64,000 nt of DNA from JAHFOW01 sp046350595 (GTDB taxonomy: Bacteria; Planctomycetota; Brocadiia; Brocadiales; Brocadiaceae): contig JAXMAC010000003.1 in NCBI GenBank assembly GCA_046350595.1, forward strand, positions 1-64,000, read 5' to 3'. This document shows positions 42,039 through 51,589 of this stretch, in pieces. The notes below the pieces were generated by a model that was not told the DNA's origin, searched no databases, and saw nothing but the letters and a program-made list of their open reading frames with translations. Each line of letters starts with the position of its first letter. Position 1 is the first letter of the stretch. The translations under genes and the position numbers were made by a program.

Positions 42039-45000
42039 ATGAAACTCAAAAAATTAGAACTCTTCGGATTCAAGTCGTTTGCAGAAAAGACGGAAATTGC
42101 TTTTGAAGGCGGAATCACTGTCATTGTAGGCCCGAACGGGTGCGGGAAGAGCAACGTTATTGATGCCGTTAAATGGGTGCTGGGCGAACAGAGCGTGAAG
42201 TCGCTCAGGGGCAATGAAATGACAGACGTGATCTTTAACGGGACAGAGAAACTTCCGTCATTAGGTTATGCCGAAGTTTCACTGACCGTTCAAAACACGA
42301 AAGGGCTACTGCCGCTTGAATACACGGAAGTCTGCATAACCCGCCGCCTCTATACTTCAGGGGAATCAGAATATCTCATCAACAAACAACCGAGCCGGTT
42401 GAAGGACATTAAGGAGCTTTTTCTCGACACCGGCTTTAGCGCAGATGCATATTCGGTAATTGAGCAAGGGAACGTCGAGGCGTTATTGCAGGCGGATGCG
42501 AAGGAACGGAGATACTTGTTTGAAGAGGCGGCTGGCATCAGTAAGTTCAAGGCACGAAAGAAAGCTGCCCTGAGTAAATTGGAACACGTTGAACAGAACC
42601 TGTTGCGTGTCGGCGATATTATTGAAGAATTGCAAAAACAGCTTCGGTCGGTAAAGCTCCAGGCTTCAAAGGCCAGGAAATATCAGGAATATAAGGAATT
42701 ATTAAAAAGGTTAAAAGTTAACCTGTCACTCAGGAACTACCGCGACCTTAAGGGCAAAAAGGCCGATGTATCTGAACAGGCGAACCACGTAGAGGCAAAA
42801 CAACAGGAGTTGGCTGCAGTCCTCGGAGAACTGGAAATGCAAATCCAGGAAATTGAAGGCACCGTCGAACAATTAGCACAGCAATCTGCCCGGATGCAGA
42901 CGGAAAGGATGAATCTGGAGGCATACATATCCAAAAATCAGGATAAGATAAAGTTCAACGGCGAACGTATCAGGGATTTGGAAATTCAACGTGAAAAATT
43001 TATTGAACGACAGAAGAGTCTCGAAGCCAAGATAGGCGAAATAAATGGCAAGATCACAGAAACAAAAGAATTCCTCGTTACGCTAGAACAAGAAATAATA
43101 AAATTAGCAGAAAACCAAAAGATAAAGGAAACGTCACAGAAACAGATAATCGTTGAATGTGACCTGTTATACCAGAGCATAGACGAGAAAAAGGGCGAGG
43201 TTATTGCCATCCTTCAAAGACAATCGAGCCTCCAGAATGAAGTCGGCGGCCTTACGACTGAAAAGGACACCCTGAAAAACAGAAAAGTGCGTCTTTCGAA
43301 GAGGCAGGAGGAAATCGATGGTTTCATCAATATTTTGACATCCAAACACCAGGAAGTCACAAAAGAAAGAGAGACACTGCTTGATGAGTTTAACGGTCTG
43401 GACCAGAAGCTATTGTCCTCAAAAGGGCGTATACAGGAATTGGTAAGCATAATACGGTCATTAGATGAACAGATAAACCAGCAAAAACAACTGCAAAGCA
43501 GCAAAACATCCCGGCACGAAGTACTCATGGATTATGAGATGCGGGCAGAAGGTATAGAGGCAGGCGCAAAGACAATCCTGGACGAGATTAAAAAAGACAA
43601 CCCGGAGGTTAAAGGCTTACGCGGCATGGTCGCAGACCTTTTAAAGGTAGACCTGCCATACGCGCTGGCTATAGAAACTGCTTTAGGAGAGGGGGTGCAG
43701 GGAATTATTACCGACACAACCGATAACGCAGTCCAGGCGCTTTGCTTTTTACAGAAGCATCAAAAGGGACATGCAGTTTTTTTCCCGCTGGACAGGGTGA
43801 ACGGACAAACAACAATCCCGGATGAAATCTTACAAAAACCGGACGTTGTGAATGTTGCCGGCAAACTGGTAAACGGCGCAGAAGAAGTTTGTAAGGCTGT
43901 TCACGGGTTTTTAAATAATACCCTTGTGGTAAAGAATCTCAGTGCAGCGCTTGCGCTCAACGGTCAGACCCATGCCTTTCGCTGTGTAACCCTTGACGGC
44001 GAATTATTAGAGCCTGAGGGTACCCTGAGCGGCGGAAAAAGGCAAGGGCAGGTAGGGATTATATCGCGTAAGAGCGAATTAAAAAAAATCGAGGAAGAAT
44101 TAATTCAAATCAAACAAAAACTGGAAAAGTTGGAATACGACAAGAATATTCATGGCGGCGAACTCTCAGGTTTGGAAACAGAAACGGCCCAGTTAACCAG
44201 GCGGATAGAGCAGATACATATCCAGAATATTTCAAAAGGGAATGAACTGGCGCAGAATGAACAGAAGCGCGAAGAGCTTGTTGCCGAGAAAAAAATCAAT
44301 GGAAATGAGATAGGAGAAATTGACGTCGAGGTTGAAAAGGCCGGCGAACGAGAGCAAATATTACTGGGCGAATTGAAGAATCTTAACCAGCAGCACAAAC
44401 ATCTGGAGCAACTTGTGGAAGAATCTTCCTTGCTGGTAAAAGAAAAAGAACAACTAAAAAAGGGCATACAGGACGAAATAACCGCATTGAAAGTCGGATT
44501 CGCCCAGAGACAGGAAAAGAAGGACGGATTGAGCAAAGTCTTACATAAGCTGAATACAGAACTTCAGGAAACACATGAACAAATCAAACACCTTACCCAC
44601 GAGGTCCAGAATTGTCAGCAGAAGAGGCAGGATGCCGAAAACGAGAGTAAACAATTGGAAGTCAGCGTGAATGAACTTCAGGTAAAAAAGTCTTCATTGG
44701 AAGAATCTATGAACACCCTCCTGGCACAACAGGAAGAGCTTGATCTGAATATTATGGAATTTAAGACGCAGCTTGAAGAAAGGCAGGAAGAACATAAACA
44801 GGTTGAACAACAATTGCAGGAATTAAAATTAAAGGAAAATGAGTATCTTATCCGTCTGTCAAATCTGGAGGAGCGCGTTCGGGAAGAGTACCAGATGGAA
44901 TTGTCAAATCTGGACGCCATTACCGGTGAAATTACGCCAGAGCTGGTTAGTTCAGACAATAAATCACCTGATACTTCTCAACCGCCGGGTGATATCTGGG

Positions 45001-45662
45001 AGCAGATTGCAAAGGAGATTGAAAACCTTCAGGGGAAGGTCGAACGATTGGGAAATGTAAATCTCGACGCAATAAAAGAGCAGGATGAGTTAGAAATCAG
45101 AGAAACCTTTCTCGTAAATCAGAGGGACGACCTTAATAAGTCGCAGACCGCTTTACAGAATTTGATAACCAAGATTAACCATACCAGCCGTGAATTATTT
45201 GAAAAGACCTATAATGACATACGCCAGAATTTTCAGCTCATGTTCAGAAAATTATTCGGCGGGGGCAAGGCCGATATTATTTTAGAGGAAAATGTTGATA
45301 TCCTGGAGGCTGGTATTGAGATTATCGCTCAACCCCCCAACAAGGAACTCCGCTCCATTACGCTTATGTCAGGCGGTGAGAAGGTAATGACTACCGTTGC
45401 ATTGCTTTTCGCCGTATTCCAGTCAAAGCCCAGCCCCTTTTGTATCCTTGACGAAGTGGACGCCGCCCTCGACGAGAGCAACATAAATCGCTTTACCCAT
45501 GTTGTAAAGGAATTTACCCAGGATACCCAATTCCTTATCATTACCCATAATAAGGTCACGATGAGCATTGCGGATGTCATGTATGGCATTACCATGCAGG
45601 AACCCGGCGTTTCCAAGAAGATTGCGGTAAAGTTTGAGGAGATTGAAAGAAAAGTTGCGTGA
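42039..45662 (+). CDS. smc: Chromosome partition protein SMC
   Basis: 1207 aa. Walker A GPNGCGKSNVIDAVKWVLGEQS (about 28-48); two long coiled coils (about 170-480 and 680-1030); a hinge (about 510-660, with GLRGMVADLL); and C-terminal signature LMSGGEKVMTTVALLF plus Walker B CILDEVDAALDE. With ScpA (30539) it compacts and segregates the chromosome. Length is typical. Confidence 0.96.
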   Translation: MKLKKLELFGFKSFAEKTEIAFEGGITVIVGPNGCGKSNVIDAVKWVLGEQSVKSLRGNEMTDVIFNGTEKLPSLGYAEVSLTVQNTKGLLPLEYTEVCITRRLYTSGESEYLINKQPSRLKDIKELFLDTGFSADAYSVIEQGNVEALLQADAKERRYLFEEAAGISKFKARKKAALSKLEHVEQNLLRVGDIIEELQKQLRSVKLQASKARKYQEYKELLKRLKVNLSLRNYRDLKGKKADVSEQANHVEAKQQELAAVLGELEMQIQEIEGTVEQLAQQSARMQTERMNLEAYISKNQDKIKFNGERIRDLEIQREKFIERQKSLEAKIGEINGKITETKEFLVTLEQEIIKLAENQKIKETSQKQIIVECDLLYQSIDEKKGEVIAILQRQSSLQNEVGGLTTEKDTLKNRKVRLSKRQEEIDGFINILTSKHQEVTKERETLLDEFNGLDQKLLSSKGRIQELVSIIRSLDEQINQQKQLQSSKTSRHEVLMDYEMRAEGIEAGAKTILDEIKKDNPEVKGLRGMVADLLKVDLPYALAIETALGEGVQGIITDTTDNAVQALCFLQKHQKGHAVFFPLDRVNGQTTIPDEILQKPDVVNVAGKLVNGAEEVCKAVHGFLNNTLVVKNLSAALALNGQTHAFRCVTLDGELLEPEGTLSGGKRQGQVGIISRKSELKKIEEELIQIKQKLEKLEYDKNIHGGELSGLETETAQLTRRIEQIHIQNISKGNELAQNEQKREELVAEKKINGNEIGEIDVEVEKAGEREQILLGELKNLNQQHKHLEQLVEESSLLVKEKEQLKKGIQDEITALKVGFAQRQEKKDGLSKVLHKLNTELQETHEQIKHLTHEVQNCQQKRQDAENESKQLEVSVNELQVKKSSLEESMNTLLAQQEELDLNIMEFKTQLEERQEEHKQVEQQLQELKLKENEYLIRLSNLEERVREEYQMELSNLDAITGEITPELVSSDNKSPDTSQPPGDIWEQIAKEIENLQGKVERLGNVNLDAIKEQDELEIRETFLVNQRDDLNKSQTALQNLITKINHTSRELFEKTYNDIRQNFQLMFRKLFGGGKADIILEENVDILEAGIEIIAQPPNKELRSITLMSGGEKVMTTVALLFAVFQSKPSPFCILDEVDAALDESNINRFTHVVKEFTQDTQFLIITHNKVTMSIADVMYGITMQEPGVSKKIAVKFEEIERKVA

Positions 45663-45703
45663 AAATATATTGTAACAATATTTTTATACTTGCATTCTGC
45701 TAC

Positions 45704-46618
45704 TTATCGTTTTAACTTTCCGGGCGGGCTTGGTTTTTTGCCGATCTTAAAGAGTGATAAAAACCGGGGCAATAATTGACGAATTTTATGGGAATGACCG
45801 TGCCCCCCTGATGCTTTTTTTTGACTTACATCGCTTTTCTTTGTTATCGGATTAAAACGGTCTGCAAGATTGTCGTGGTGTTCTGAAAGGGCATCATTAC
45901 GTTTTTCAGTAACACGAAAAGGTGTAACATTTGCCGTGACTATCTCCTTGTTCTGCCTTATTATTGGGTGGTTTCCCACGCTGGCAATAATTCTAAAGTC
46001 AAAGGCATCGATCATTTCCGGCGTGGCGCCGAAGGCAAAGTCCATACGGTCGTGACGTGATAAGGATATTAAATGCGCCAATTCTTTCAAACCTTCGCCA
46101 TCAAATGTGACACATGCCGGATTATTTGTAGGCGCAAACACAGGAGGAGATTCCCGTGTTTGATGCAATTTCACCAGTGATTCTTCCAACTGGTCAGACT
46201 TAAAGTAATAATCTTCCGATTTACGGCTTACGATATTATCCGCATCAGAAAAATCTATTTTACTCCAGGTATTCAATATACCTTCACTATCATAATGGGT
46301 CAGTATCCAGGGGATCATAAGCCAAAGATGCCTTTTGTATTTTTGCATAACACCTATTCCCTGCAGGCAGTAAATAGCGCGTCCATCCTTATCTTTATGG
46401 TTTGATAAACCACAACTTACGAGAAATGTCATCTCCGGATGATTTAAACAGTAGAGGGGAGAAACCGGTGCGTTATGAAAGCCGTCCTTGCGCTTGTCAA
46501 ACATATTGTACAGTTGCTTTAACACTTTCAGGCTCTCCTCTGAAACTTTCTGAGGAACGATCATCCACCGGTAATCCTTTGATAAGGAACGGGAATACAA
46601 GAGCGCCTGGTATATCAT
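45704..46618 (-). CDS. Unknown partner of the GTPase (GAP1-like candidate)
   Basis: 304 aa. It opens MIYQALLYSRSLSKDYRWMIVPQ, followed by mixed alpha/beta sequence with AIYCLQGIGVM, LISLSRHDRMDFAFG and FDFRIIASVGNHP. No known enzyme motif is seen. The C-terminal 60 residues are low-complexity and basic, ending PPGKLKR. Start overlaps the GTPase stop by four bases (ATGA), so the two are coupled. The N-terminal shape resembles GTPase-associated proteins found beside similar GTPases; this is inference from context and I could not verify it. Confidence 0.45.
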   Translation of the reverse strand: MIYQALLYSRSLSKDYRWMIVPQKVSEESLKVLKQLYNMFDKRKDGFHNAPVSPLYCLNHPEMTFLVSCGLSNHKDKDGRAIYCLQGIGVMQKYKRHLWLMIPWILTHYDSEGILNTWSKIDFSDADNIVSRKSEDYYFKSDQLEESLVKLHQTRESPPVFAPTNNPACVTFDGEGLKELAHLISLSRHDRMDFAFGATPEMIDAFDFRIIASVGNHPIIRQNKEIVTANVTPFRVTEKRNDALSEHHDNLADRFNPITKKSDVSQKKASGGHGHSHKIRQLLPRFLSLFKIGKKPSPPGKLKR

Positions 46619-47688
46619 TTGATTCGTTTTACCCTTTCCATTGCCTTTATCAGGAGCGGTTCTATGTGCGGCTCAAACTGACTCAAAACCTCGAAATCCT
46701 TATTCTTTTCATCCAGTATTGCCCTTGCAATACTTTCCGCATCAGGCTTACGCATAATGAGAGACCAGATTTTATTTACAAGACCTGCTTTTTTTAATAC
46801 ATCGGAAAGTTCTTTTTCACGTTGTTTTATAGTCTTATGCGCCTCAACCTTCATCTGTTTCAACGTTTGTCCCAGACAGTAAAATAAGACGTGTTCCGCA
46901 TTCATGGGCGCAGGAAATCCTACAATCGCATCTTCCGATCTAAAAGGGTGTATCATATCTCCCGTGGGAACAACCGTTCTCCTTGCATTTCCCTCACCAA
47001 CGGCAGAAACGGGGACAATACCGCCTTCCCAGGTTGGATTTTGTTTACAGAGAGAAACCATCTGGTTAAACACCTCCAGACCCCGATCAATTAACGGCGC
47101 ATAATTATCCCTCTTCCATTCGGGACCAACGGTGTCTGCTTTGGTTAACATGATGACAAACGTTAAATTTCGATGAGGATATACCCTGCTGTAGGTGGTA
47201 AATATCTCATGGATACGACGAGCGCCTGAACGATGACGCGCTTCCCTGATATTGGAATAATAAGTAAGGACGAAGGCGTCTGCAACGAGGAGTACGGCAT
47301 TACTGAGTTCAATATGCGAGGCCAGGTCTGCAATTTCAGATTTCATAGCATCTGACATATCATTGGCGTCGAGGGCGTCCGTAATTTCCGTGAGAATACC
47401 GCCCCGATAATCTATCCAATCAAAATATGTGACCGGTTTCGAATTATAGTAAACGGTAAAAGGCCATACCGTAGTCTGTTGTGTGCCGTCTGGCCATTTA
47501 AATTTTTCGGCGAGCGAAAACCTGCTGAAATCGCCAATGCTCAGGATTGCCTTGTCAAGCTGTTGTACCGTACGGGGGGCAATGTAAAAACCCGCGTCAT
47601 TTTGACCTGCGTCCCCTAATGTCTCGTAAAGTGAAGACATGTACGCTGTTTTACCGGAGCCTGATATACCTACCATGGTTACTTTCAT
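46615..47688 (-). CDS. TRAFAC-class GTPase of a small operon
   Basis: 357 aa. G1 GISGSGKT (7-14), Walker B/G3 DWIDYRGG (90-97), G4 TKAD (182-185) and G5 PVSAVG (226-231) are all clear; G4 predicts GTP specificity. The C-terminal ~100 residues (about 255-357) are helical, ending in ERVKRIK. It fits a 'double-GTPase/DO-GTPase'-like clade seen in conflict and signalling operons rather than translation GTPases. Coupled to the unknown gene downstream and preceded by a small membrane protein. Confidence 0.75.
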   Translation of the reverse strand: MKVTMVGISGSGKTAYMSSLYETLGDAGQNDAGFYIAPRTVQQLDKAILSIGDFSRFSLAEKFKWPDGTQQTTVWPFTVYYNSKPVTYFDWIDYRGGILTEITDALDANDMSDAMKSEIADLASHIELSNAVLLVADAFVLTYYSNIREARHRSGARRIHEIFTTYSRVYPHRNLTFVIMLTKADTVGPEWKRDNYAPLIDRGLEVFNQMVSLCKQNPTWEGGIVPVSAVGEGNARRTVVPTGDMIHPFRSEDAIVGFPAPMNAEHVLFYCLGQTLKQMKVEAHKTIKQREKELSDVLKKAGLVNKIWSLIMRKPDAESIARAILDEKNKDFEVLSQFEPHIEPLLIKAMERVKRIK

Positions 47689-47759
47689 CTTTCATCCACC
47701 TCTCTCTTTTTTTGTTAAAATCTCTGCGTTATCGGGTCCTCGTGGCAAACTATTACCAT

Positions 47760-48032
47760 TTATGTTTTATTCTTTTGCAGGATCATTTTAATGGCGATAC
47801 TGGAAATTCCACCTATAAAAGGTAACATAATTGCCCATTTTGAAAAGCCTGTGGAAATCCAGACTATGACCAGAATGGAAAGTCCCGCAATTGCGCCCAG
47901 GATAAACGGATATACAAGGCGCTGAGAAGCCATGTGGGCTTGACTGGATGTTCCTTGCTCAGCATGCGTAGATTCGCCTTGCATTAATACCCTCTTGCTC
48001 AACCTCTTTTGTCTTTCGATATCATTTGACAT
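47760..48032 (-). CDS. Small two-helix membrane protein in the GTPase operon
   Basis: 90 aa. Two hydrophobic helices, about residues 41-59 (VYPFILGAIAGLSILVIVWI) and 66-84 (WAIMLPFIGGISSIAIKM), after a polar N-terminus. It precedes the GTPase by 71 bases on the same strand and could anchor the complex at the membrane. No family recognised. Confidence 0.6.
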   Translation of the reverse strand: MSNDIERQKRLSKRVLMQGESTHAEQGTSSQAHMASQRLVYPFILGAIAGLSILVIVWISTGFSKWAIMLPFIGGISSIAIKMILQKNKT

Positions 48033-48065
48033 TTAATACCCTTCGGTTAATTTAAAATATTTACT

Positions 48066-48123
48066 CTCCCATCCTCCCCCCTTTATCCCCCTCTGGAGGG
48101 GGATAAAGGGGGGAGGATGGGAG
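48066..48123. repeat. Perfect 28-bp inverted repeat with 2-base loop
   Basis: Left arm 48066-48093 (CTCCCATCCTCCCCCC...) and right arm 48096-48123 are exact complements, loop TG. It is followed by the family B tail TTTGGTTGTGGCTTGCTGCG. Such a stem would be very stable in RNA and can form a cruciform. Confidence 0.95.
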
Positions 48124-48332
48124 ATTTGGTTGTGGCTTGCTGCGTTATGTAATATTACTAAAACAAATACTTTTTTAGCAATACTTTTGTATTTTTATTA
48201 AAAGGTTAATCCCTGAATAAGCTCCGTGTTTGCTGCTAGTCAGTTGAAAAATTCACCCAATAGTATTTTCTTGATAAATATTTCTGATACTTTTATACTT
48301 TATAAATTGATAAACTACAATGAATCCACAGG

Positions 48333-48443
48333 ATGAAGAAGGTTGATGGGAGAAAAGTACTTTTTTGTGTTTTAGGTGGTGTGCTTTTTCTTAATCTTGT
48401 GGTTACTTTGGCAACACACTTCAACAAAAAGGAAATTTCATGA
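48333..48443 (+). CDS. 36-aa single-pass membrane peptide coupled to the S41 protease
   Basis: Starts ATG 48333 (KKVDGRKVLFCVLGGVLFLNLVV...), with a hydrophobic stretch about 9-27 and a charged tail. Its TGA overlaps the protease ATG (ATGA), implying translational coupling. No strong ribosome site. It may be a small regulatory subunit or a vestigial signal anchor. Confidence 0.4.
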   Translation: MKKVDGRKVLFCVLGGVLFLNLVVTLATHFNKKEIS

Positions 48444-51400
48444 ATTCAAAATTTATATCGAAATACTTACCTGTTCTGTTTATCACCCTTTCTTCTATTT
48501 TTTCTCTCTGTAACCATAAAACATTTGCCTTAGAACCCCGTTTTGAAAAAAAGGCAGAAAAAGAAAAACAAGATGTTAACTATAAATTCCGGCTACCGGG
48601 AATCGTGAGTTCTTATGTAAACCGGATGTATGTAGACCCCGACCGTATCAAAACGGTAGAGATGCTGAAAGAAGCGCTTTCCTGGGAAGAAAGGCTTATC
48701 CCCGAAGTATTAACCGACTTTACCGAAAACACTAACACGGAAACAATAACCGTAGACGATGTTTCGAAAACATACGACCTGTCAAAAATACACCGCACCA
48801 AAGACATGGTCGAAATACTCCAGGACGCCCTTACCTTTATCAATGCAAGGAGCCGTCTTAACGACCCTCTCACTACCAATGATATTGAATACACCGCAAT
48901 CAATGGCATGCTTACACAATTAGACCCGCACTCAATTATCTTACCGCCAAAGGAATTTGACGAGTTCAGGATTGGCACCACCGGTAAATTTGGCGGGCTC
49001 GGCATGGTTGTGGGAACACGCGAAGGGATATTGACCGTTATTTCCCCGATTGACGGCACTCCAGCCTCAAGGGCCGGGATGAAAGCGGGTGACAAAATTA
49101 TTGAAATAGACGGCGAGTCCACGGTTAACATGAATCTTACAGAATCGGTTGGAAAATTACGCGGAGACCCCGGAACGATGGTTACCCTTTCAGTTTTAAC
49201 AGAAAAGGCAGCCCAGCCAAAATTGTTTACCCTGAAACGGGAAATTATTGCTATTCCTACGGTCGAATCATCATTATTAGATAATAGCCTGGGTTATATA
49301 AAAATCAGAAACTTTCAGGATGATACATCCCAGTGCCTCAATGAGCACCTGAAACGTCTGAAGGTAGCTAACAACAACAGTACCTTGAAGGGATTAATTA
49401 TCGATTTACGGAACAATTCCGGAGGACTCCTGGATCAGGCAATAGAGGTTTCCGATAAATTTCTCGAAAAGGGTGTTATTGTTGTCACCGTTGGTCCTGG
49501 AGGCCATCCAAGAGAAATTCAGGAGGCAAGAAAACTTGAAACAGACGAAGAGTTCTATCCAATTGTAACGCTTGTCGACGCGGGAAGCGCATCCGGAGCG
49601 GAAATTGTCGCAGGCGCACTGAAAGAAAATAATCGTGCCGTCATTGTCGGCGACAGAAGTTTTGGCAAGGGCTCCGTACAACAACTCATTGAGCTTATGG
49701 ACGGCTCTGCATTAAAGCTAACTATAGCCAAGTACCTTAACCCATTATTTACCGATATCCAATCGGTCGGGATTACGCCCGATATTCAGCTTATTCCTGT
49801 AACCGTTGTAAAGGATAATATCAATCTTTTCCGTGGTATTACCGCCCTCCGGGAAGAAGACCTTAAACAGCATCTCGATGAGCATCCAAAAGGCGACAAA
49901 CCTTATGCTACGGTTAAGTATTTTTCCGAAGCCAAAGAAAAGGCTAAAATAGAAGAACACGACGAAGGGGTTGAGGAAGAAACAGAAGACCCGTACAAGT
50001 TGCCGGATTTCAGTAAGGACTTTCACGTCCTCTTTGCAAAGAAACTACTCTTGCGGACTAATACATGGCAGAGAGAAACCATCTTACAGAATTCATTGCC
50101 TCTGGTGGATGAAACAACGATAGATGAGGGAGGAAAAATCGCCCAGGCGCTCCAAAAGCTTGACATTGACTGGTCAACAGGCACAAGCACGGGAAATGCA
50201 AAATCAACCGCCTCCTTCTTTACGAATCCACCTCAAGGGCACGTGAAGGCCGGAAATAAGATCGCCATTACGGTAAATGTGAAAAATACCGGGGAAACCC
50301 CTCTGTATCAAGTACGCGGAATCTCTTCGTGCAAGAATGGCCTTTTTGAAAAACTGGAGTTTATCCTGGGAAAAATTGATAAGAATGTTACTAAATCTTA
50401 TTCAACCACCGTTGAAATCCCCAAAAGCTCACTCGACAGGCAGGACGAGATTACTATTAAATTTGAAGAGCTTAATAAAAATAACCCGGCGGATATCAAA
50501 CTGAACATCATTACTGAGGCATTACCACGGCCACTCTTTGCGTATTCCTATCAGATTTTGGATCCCGTAAAAGATTCCTCGAAAAATAACGGTGACGGTC
50601 TTATACAGGCCGGGGAAGATATAGACCTGCTGGTTCTGGTAAAAAATATTGGAGACGGCGTTGCTGAAAAAAGTGTGGTAACCGTAAAGAATTTGAGCAA
50701 CAAAGACATATTTATGAAAACCGGCAGGGTGGAAACCGGGCAGTTAAACCCGGGAGAAACAAAAGAGGTAAAACTATCCTTAGTTGTAAAGGAATCCGTA
50801 TCATCGGATAAGTTCACCATGGATATGCTCATATCCGACACCGTTTTCGGAACGTTCCTATCCAACAAACTTAACTTCCCCATTACCGGAGGAAGGCCAA
50901 AGATAACACAGACGCCCTGTGTTTTAAAAATCAATAAAAATCATACACCACTGTATGGTGGAATGTCGTTCGACTCGCCGGTAGTATCTATGATGGGGGA
51001 AGGTGCGCTCGCTCAGTCTGATGCAAGAAACACCGATTGGTATCATGTTACGTTACCAAACAACCATTCCGGATGGGTTGCAAAAAAGGCCGTTGTTGAA
51101 GTAAATAATGCAGATTTCAAACCAGGCGTCTGGGAACCTTTTATACAACGAATACCACCAACCATTACCTTGGGTAAATCTCTGTCGAATATATTGGTTG
51201 GAAGCGACCGGTTACCTTTGTCGGTTGTGGTAGATGACGATGTATTCGTAAAGCATGTCTACGTTATGGTTAATAATGACAAGGTGTTTTATAAATCCAA
51301 TAAAATTACGAATCCAAAGGATCAGAACAAACTCGAAATTAACACCAGCTTTCCTTTAAAAGACGGGCCTAACATAGTAACAATTATCGCACGCGATGAC

Positions 51401-51466
51401 CTGGACATGGTCACGGTCAGATCGTTTATTGCTACAAAAGGCATCACTGTTGCAAAAGGGTCGTAA
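48440..51466 (+). CDS. S41 (C-terminal processing) protease with extra SH3/CARDB-like parts
   Basis: 1008 aa. Signal peptide about 1-30. PDZ domain about 185-260 (GFGLGMVV, GMKAGDKIIEIDG); peptidase S41 core about 270-440 with catalytic Ser385 (SASGAE), Lys410 and Gln414. The remaining 550 residues add a CARDB/immunoglobulin-like region (about 600-830) and a bacterial SH3 domain (about 835-895, LYGGMSFDSPVV...SGWVAKKAVVEV). These extras are unusual for CtpA-like proteases. It likely processes or degrades exported proteins, with the SH3 part binding cell-wall-like material. Confidence 0.85.
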   Translation: MNSKFISKYLPVLFITLSSIFSLCNHKTFALEPRFEKKAEKEKQDVNYKFRLPGIVSSYVNRMYVDPDRIKTVEMLKEALSWEERLIPEVLTDFTENTNTETITVDDVSKTYDLSKIHRTKDMVEILQDALTFINARSRLNDPLTTNDIEYTAINGMLTQLDPHSIILPPKEFDEFRIGTTGKFGGLGMVVGTREGILTVISPIDGTPASRAGMKAGDKIIEIDGESTVNMNLTESVGKLRGDPGTMVTLSVLTEKAAQPKLFTLKREIIAIPTVESSLLDNSLGYIKIRNFQDDTSQCLNEHLKRLKVANNNSTLKGLIIDLRNNSGGLLDQAIEVSDKFLEKGVIVVTVGPGGHPREIQEARKLETDEEFYPIVTLVDAGSASGAEIVAGALKENNRAVIVGDRSFGKGSVQQLIELMDGSALKLTIAKYLNPLFTDIQSVGITPDIQLIPVTVVKDNINLFRGITALREEDLKQHLDEHPKGDKPYATVKYFSEAKEKAKIEEHDEGVEEETEDPYKLPDFSKDFHVLFAKKLLLRTNTWQRETILQNSLPLVDETTIDEGGKIAQALQKLDIDWSTGTSTGNAKSTASFFTNPPQGHVKAGNKIAITVNVKNTGETPLYQVRGISSCKNGLFEKLEFILGKIDKNVTKSYSTTVEIPKSSLDRQDEITIKFEELNKNNPADIKLNIITEALPRPLFAYSYQILDPVKDSSKNNGDGLIQAGEDIDLLVLVKNIGDGVAEKSVVTVKNLSNKDIFMKTGRVETGQLNPGETKEVKLSLVVKESVSSDKFTMDMLISDTVFGTFLSNKLNFPITGGRPKITQTPCVLKINKNHTPLYGGMSFDSPVVSMMGEGALAQSDARNTDWYHVTLPNNHSGWVAKKAVVEVNNADFKPGVWEPFIQRIPPTITLGKSLSNILVGSDRLPLSVVVDDDVFVKHVYVMVNNDKVFYKSNKITNPKDQNKLEINTSFPLKDGPNIVTIIARDDLDMVTVRSFIATKGITVAKGS

Positions 51467-51520
51467 GGATTATTGTGATCTTTCCTGCCCATCCTGTTTT
51501 CATCAGGTGTATTCTTAAAT

Positions 51521-51573
51521 AAAAAATCCCCCCAACCCCCTGTTCTTAAGGGAGATTGTGGGGGATTTTTTTA
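51521..51573. terminator. Convergent bidirectional terminator
   Basis: AAAAAATCCCCC pairs with GGGGGATTTTTT around a loop, lying between the plus-strand S41 protease and minus-strand sat. Confidence 0.8.
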
Positions 51574-51589
51574 TATCAAACGTCACAGA

